A stretch of DNA of 8,682 bases from Nitrospinota bacterium. GTDB lineage: Bacteria; Tectomicrobia; Entotheonellia; J063. The notes under the pieces are model-generated. The model was not told where the DNA came from, did no database searches, and saw only the letters and a program-made list of their open reading frames with translations. Shown in pieces: positions 5,584 through 8,682 of this stretch; the first letter of the stretch is position 1, and every line of letters starts with the position of its first letter. A program made the translations under genes and the position numbers. Location of the stretch: positions 1 through 8,682 of the forward strand of contig RFHZ01000862.1 in NCBI GenBank assembly GCA_003696125.1, written 5' to 3'.

Positions 5584-8500
5584 ATGCAGACATTTCGGCT
5601 GCTTGCTCTCACTCCTCCTGGTCTGGCCGATCCATCCATCGCCATTGCTGCCAGCCGGGCCGGGGCACTGGGGGTGTTAGACCTGGAGTATACAACGGAC
5701 AAACAGGCGGCTCTCACCGCCCTTACCAGATTGGCCCGTTACACCAGGCAAGGCTGTGGAATCAAGTTCGATGGGAAAGCAGAACACCTGATCACCCTTC
5801 TGGTCCCAGACCTCCCTCCCCAGATCGAGATGGTCATCCTGACCCCTCCTGATGAGAAGGAAACCCTGTCATATCTGGTACAGACCTTCCATCAGCACAA
5901 CCGTACCGTTCTCCTGGAAACGACCTGTGTAGAGCAGGCCCTCTGGGGTAAGGAAGCAGGAGTCGATGGAGTCATCGCTAAGGGACACGAGGCCGGGGGA
6001 CGGGTAGGGGAAGAGACCACCTTTATCCTCCTCCAACGCCTGCTGAACCAGGTCTCCCTTCCTGTCTGGGCGCAAGGGGGAATCGGCCTGCACACGGCAG
6101 GAGCATGCTATGCCGCCGGAGCGGCTGGTATCGTCCTCGACACCCAACTTTTACTCACCCGGGAGTCTCCCCTCTCTGCCGAGGCGAAGGAGAGTATTGC
6201 CCGTATGGATGGGAGTGAAACGATCTGTCTCGGCGCAGAACTCGGAGAGACCTATCGGGTCTATACCCGGCCTGGATTGCCGGCAGTAGAAGAGTTACGC
6301 CAGAAAGCACAGGCCCTCATGCAGCACCCTGATGCTCAAGCCGATACCCTGAACCTCTGGCGGCGAGAAGTACAGAGCCGGGTCGGCTGGGAAAGGGAAC
6401 AGGCATGGCTCCTCGGGCAAGATGCCGCCTTTGCCGCCTCTCTGGCCCGGCGCTTCCGTACCGTGGGAGGGGTGCTGGAGGGGATCCGCGAGGCCATCGA
6501 GACGCACGTTCGTATCGCCCAGGCCCTTCGTCCTCTCGATGAAGGTTCTCCCCTGGCCCGTGCCCATGGCACCCGCTACCCTGTTGTCCAGGGACCGATG
6601 ACCCGGGTCAGTGATCGGGCTGCCTTTGCAGCCAAAGTCGCCGAAGGGGGAGGATTACCCTTCCTCGCCCTCGCCTTGCTCCGGGCTCCAGAGATCGAAC
6701 CCCTGCTCGCCGAGACCCGACAACTCCTCGGAGACCGCCCCTGGGGAGTGGGGATTTTAGGGTTTGTCCCCCAGGAGCTTCGCCAGGAGCAGCTCGAGGT
6801 GATCCGCAATTACCGTCCCCCCTTTGCGCTGATTGCCGGGGGCCGTCCCGATCAGGCTGCCCTCCTGGAGCAGGAGGGGATCCCCACCTACCTCCACGTT
6901 CCCTCCCCGGGTCTGCTCAGGATGTTTCTGGAAAATGGAGCCCGCCGCTTCGTCTTTGAAGGACGAGAGTGTGGAGGACACGTAGGCCCCCGCTCGAGCT
7001 TCGTGCTCTGGAACACCATGATCGATGAACTCCTGGAAGCCCTTCCCCCCGACAAACTCTCCCAATGCCATATCCTCTTTGCCGGGGGGATCCATGATGC
7101 CCTCTCTTCCGCCATGGTCGCGACCATGGCCGCACCCCTGGCAGAGAGGGGAGTCAAGATAGGGGTACTCCTGGGCACCGCCTATCTGTTTACCCAGGAG
7201 GCGATTGAGACCGGCGCGATCACCAGGCGTTTTCAGGAAGAGGCCATCCGCTGCTCGCAAACCGTCCTGCTCGAAACCGGGCCTGGTCATGCCACCCGCT
7301 GTGCGATAACCCCTTATGTGAGCCTGTTTCAACAGGAAAAAGCCCGCCTTCTCCAGCGCAACCTCCCTGCGGAAGAGATCCGGACTGTCTTAGAGGACCT
7401 CAACCTGGGCCGCCTGCGGATCGCCTCCAAAGGGATTACCCGGCATCAGCGGTACGGCCAGGACCCGCAAGCCCCGAAATTCGTTACGGTGAGCGAAGAA
7501 GAGCAGTACAAGCAGGGGATGTACATGATCGGTCAGGTGGCTGCCCTCCGTGATCGCCCCTGCACCATCCCCCAACTCCACCATGATGTCTCGGTTAAAG
7601 GCTCAGAACGCCTGGCAGCGCTCCCTCTCCCTGCCAAGCGATCGGTTTGGGTCTCCTCGCAAGGACGATCGTCTGATATCGCCATCGTGGGGATGTCCTG
7701 TCTGCTCCCCAAAGCCCCTGATCTCCAGACCTACTGGGAGAATATTCTCCATAAAGTCGATGCCATCACCGAAGTGCCCCAGGATCGGTGGGACTGGCAG
7801 CGGTATTTCGATCCTGACCGCAAAGCCCGCGATAAGGTGTACTCGAAATGGGGAGGATTTATCGATCCCATCCCGTTTGATCCGACCCGGTACGGCATTC
7901 CTCCCAATACCTTGCGCTCGATCGACCCGCTCCAGCTCCTGACCCTGGAGCTTGTCCATAAAGCCCTTGAAGATGCAGGCTATCTGGATCGTCCTTTCCC
8001 GCGTGAACACACCTCGGTCATCCTGGGGGTAGGGGGAGGGAGTGGCGATCTGGGACAACAGTATACCCTGCGTTCCGGGCTCCCCATGCTCTTTGACGAT
8101 CTCCCCGCCGAGGTGTGGACCCGCTTACCGGAGTGGACCGAAGATTCCTTTGCCGGTATCCTCCTCAATGTGGCGGCCGGTCGGGTGGCAAATCGCTTCG
8201 ATTTCGGTGGGGTCAACTATACGGTCGATGCGGCCTGCGCTTCCTCCCTGGCCGCAGTGTACCTGGCGGTGAGAGAACTGGAAGATGGTACCAGCGATAT
8301 GGTGATCGTGGGGGGAGCAGACACGGTACAGAGTCCGTTTGCCTACTTCTGCTTCAGCAAGACCCAGGCCCTCTCCCCACGGGGACGGTGCCGGCCTTTC
8401 GATGCAGAGGCGGATGGCATCGTCATCAGCGAAGGGATTGCCATTCTCGTTCTGAAGCGCCTGGCTGATGCGGAGCGGGATGGGGATCGTATCTATGCGG

Positions 8501-8682
8501 TAATCAAAGCTGTTGCCGGCTCCAGCGATGGACGCGATAAGGGGTTAACCGCCCCTCGTCCCGAAGGACAGATCCGTGCCTTAAGGCGGGCCTATGCCAA
8601 GGCCGGATTTTCTCCGGCAACGGTGGGATTGATCGAGGCGCATGGGACCGGGACCGTGGCCGGTGACCGGGCAGAAGTAGAG
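5584..8682 (+). CDS. N-terminal part of a type I polyketide / PUFA-type synthase with two NMO-like barrels and a ketosynthase (runs off the window)
   Basis: The frame is open for 1033 codons to the window edge and is therefore partial at the 3' end. ATG 5584 is the only sensible start: GAGGGAGGG lies about eight bases upstream and an in-frame TGA is at 5566-5568. Residues 1 to about 240 form an FMN-type TIM barrel of the nitronate monooxygenase / PfaD / FabK group, with GHEAGGR (134-140) and QGGIG (164-168). Residues about 240-325 are a helical linker. Residues about 325-660 form a second barrel with QGPM (336-339), ECGGHVG (462-468, H466 in the motif-histidine position), AGGI (500-503), GTAYLF (531-536) and GMYMIGQ (645-651). 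A ketosynthase starts at about 698 with DIAIVGMSCLLP; its active-site Cys885 lies in DAACASS and His1020 in EAHGTGT, while the second histidine would lie beyond the window. Ketosynthases condense acyl units; NMO-type barrels serve as enoyl reductases in PUFA and some polyketide systems. Acyltransferase, carrier and reductive domains probably follow. Confidence 0.93.
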   Translation, partial: MQTFRLLALTPPGLADPSIAIAASRAGALGVLDLEYTTDKQAALTALTRLARYTRQGCGIKFDGKAEHLITLLVPDLPPQIEMVILTPPDEKETLSYLVQTFHQHNRTVLLETTCVEQALWGKEAGVDGVIAKGHEAGGRVGEETTFILLQRLLNQVSLPVWAQGGIGLHTAGACYAAGAAGIVLDTQLLLTRESPLSAEAKESIARMDGSETICLGAELGETYRVYTRPGLPAVEELRQKAQALMQHPDAQADTLNLWRREVQSRVGWEREQAWLLGQDAAFAASLARRFRTVGGVLEGIREAIETHVRIAQALRPLDEGSPLARAHGTRYPVVQGPMTRVSDRAAFAAKVAEGGGLPFLALALLRAPEIEPLLAETRQLLGDRPWGVGILGFVPQELRQEQLEVIRNYRPPFALIAGGRPDQAALLEQEGIPTYLHVPSPGLLRMFLENGARRFVFEGRECGGHVGPRSSFVLWNTMIDELLEALPPDKLSQCHILFAGGIHDALSSAMVATMAAPLAERGVKIGVLLGTAYLFTQEAIETGAITRRFQEEAIRCSQTVLLETGPGHATRCAITPYVSLFQQEKARLLQRNLPAEEIRTVLEDLNLGRLRIASKGITRHQRYGQDPQAPKFVTVSEEEQYKQGMYMIGQVAALRDRPCTIPQLHHDVSVKGSERLAALPLPAKRSVWVSSQGRSSDIAIVGMSCLLPKAPDLQTYWENILHKVDAITEVPQDRWDWQRYFDPDRKARDKVYSKWGGFIDPIPFDPTRYGIPPNTLRSIDPLQLLTLELVHKALEDAGYLDRPFPREHTSVILGVGGGSGDLGQQYTLRSGLPMLFDDLPAEVWTRLPEWTEDSFAGILLNVAAGRVANRFDFGGVNYTVDAACASSLAAVYLAVRELEDGTSDMVIVGGADTVQSPFAYFCFSKTQALSPRGRCRPFDAEADGIVISEGIAILVLKRLADAERDGDRIYAVIKAVAGSSDGRDKGLTAPRPEGQIRALRRAYAKAGFSPATVGLIEAHGTGTVAGDRAEVE

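Noticed and set aside
6757-7332. Minus-strand open frame of 191 codons opposite the second NMO barrel
   Set aside because: The plus strand carries continuous, motif-rich coding sequence here; the antisense frame has no supporting domain or start signal.

Overview
The window is bacterial DNA of moderately high GC content, densely coding, with compact gene spacing and clear Shine-Dalgarno sites. It contains two divergent transcription units separated by a regulatory intergenic region of about 0.55 kb. The phylum cannot be fixed from the sequence. A Sec-type signal peptide, a sugar-transfer operon and a giant multidomain synthase fit an environmental, metabolically complex bacterium such as Chloroflexota, Myxococcota, Desulfobacterota or a candidate phylum; this is inference only. 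No tRNA, rRNA, CRISPR array, transposase or phage gene was seen.

Left arm (minus strand, read from about 5200 down to 10). Five genes run in the same direction. In order they are: a zinc-ribbon SAM methyltransferase (about 5018-4146), a family 2 glycosyltransferase (4138-3347), a protein of the reversibly glycosylated polypeptide / UDP-arabinopyranose mutase family (GT75, 3372-2281), an alkaline-phosphatase-superfamily phosphodiesterase (2277-568), and a small exported four-cysteine protein of unknown function (486-10). The first four are separated by 7, -26 and 3 bases, so they are almost certainly one operon. The last follows after 81 bases with its own strong ribosome binding site. Together they suggest assembly and modification of a glycan or glycoconjugate. 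The GT75 member is the most unusual gene, because that family is best known from plants.

Centre (5043-5583). The region holds a perfect consensus sigma-70-type promoter (TTGACA, 17 bp, TATAAT) reading right and a weaker back-to-back promoter candidate reading left. It also has small dyads and a repeated heptamer around the promoters. A 282-nt leader ahead of the right-hand gene carries possible small ORFs and a strong hairpin.

Right arm (plus strand, 5584 to the window end, open at the 3' side). This is the N-terminal 1033 residues of a type I polyketide / fatty-acid-like megasynthase. It begins with two tandem FMN-type TIM-barrel domains of the nitronate monooxygenase / PfaD / FabK group, followed by a ketosynthase. 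The first barrel has lost the motif histidine, while the second keeps the full motif. The ketosynthase resembles the polyunsaturated-fatty-acid-synthase (PfaA) type rather than standard modular PKS. The divergent pairing of a lipid or polyketide synthase with a glycosyltransferase operon is compatible with a glycolipid or glycosylated polyketide pathway. That link is a hypothesis based on position only.
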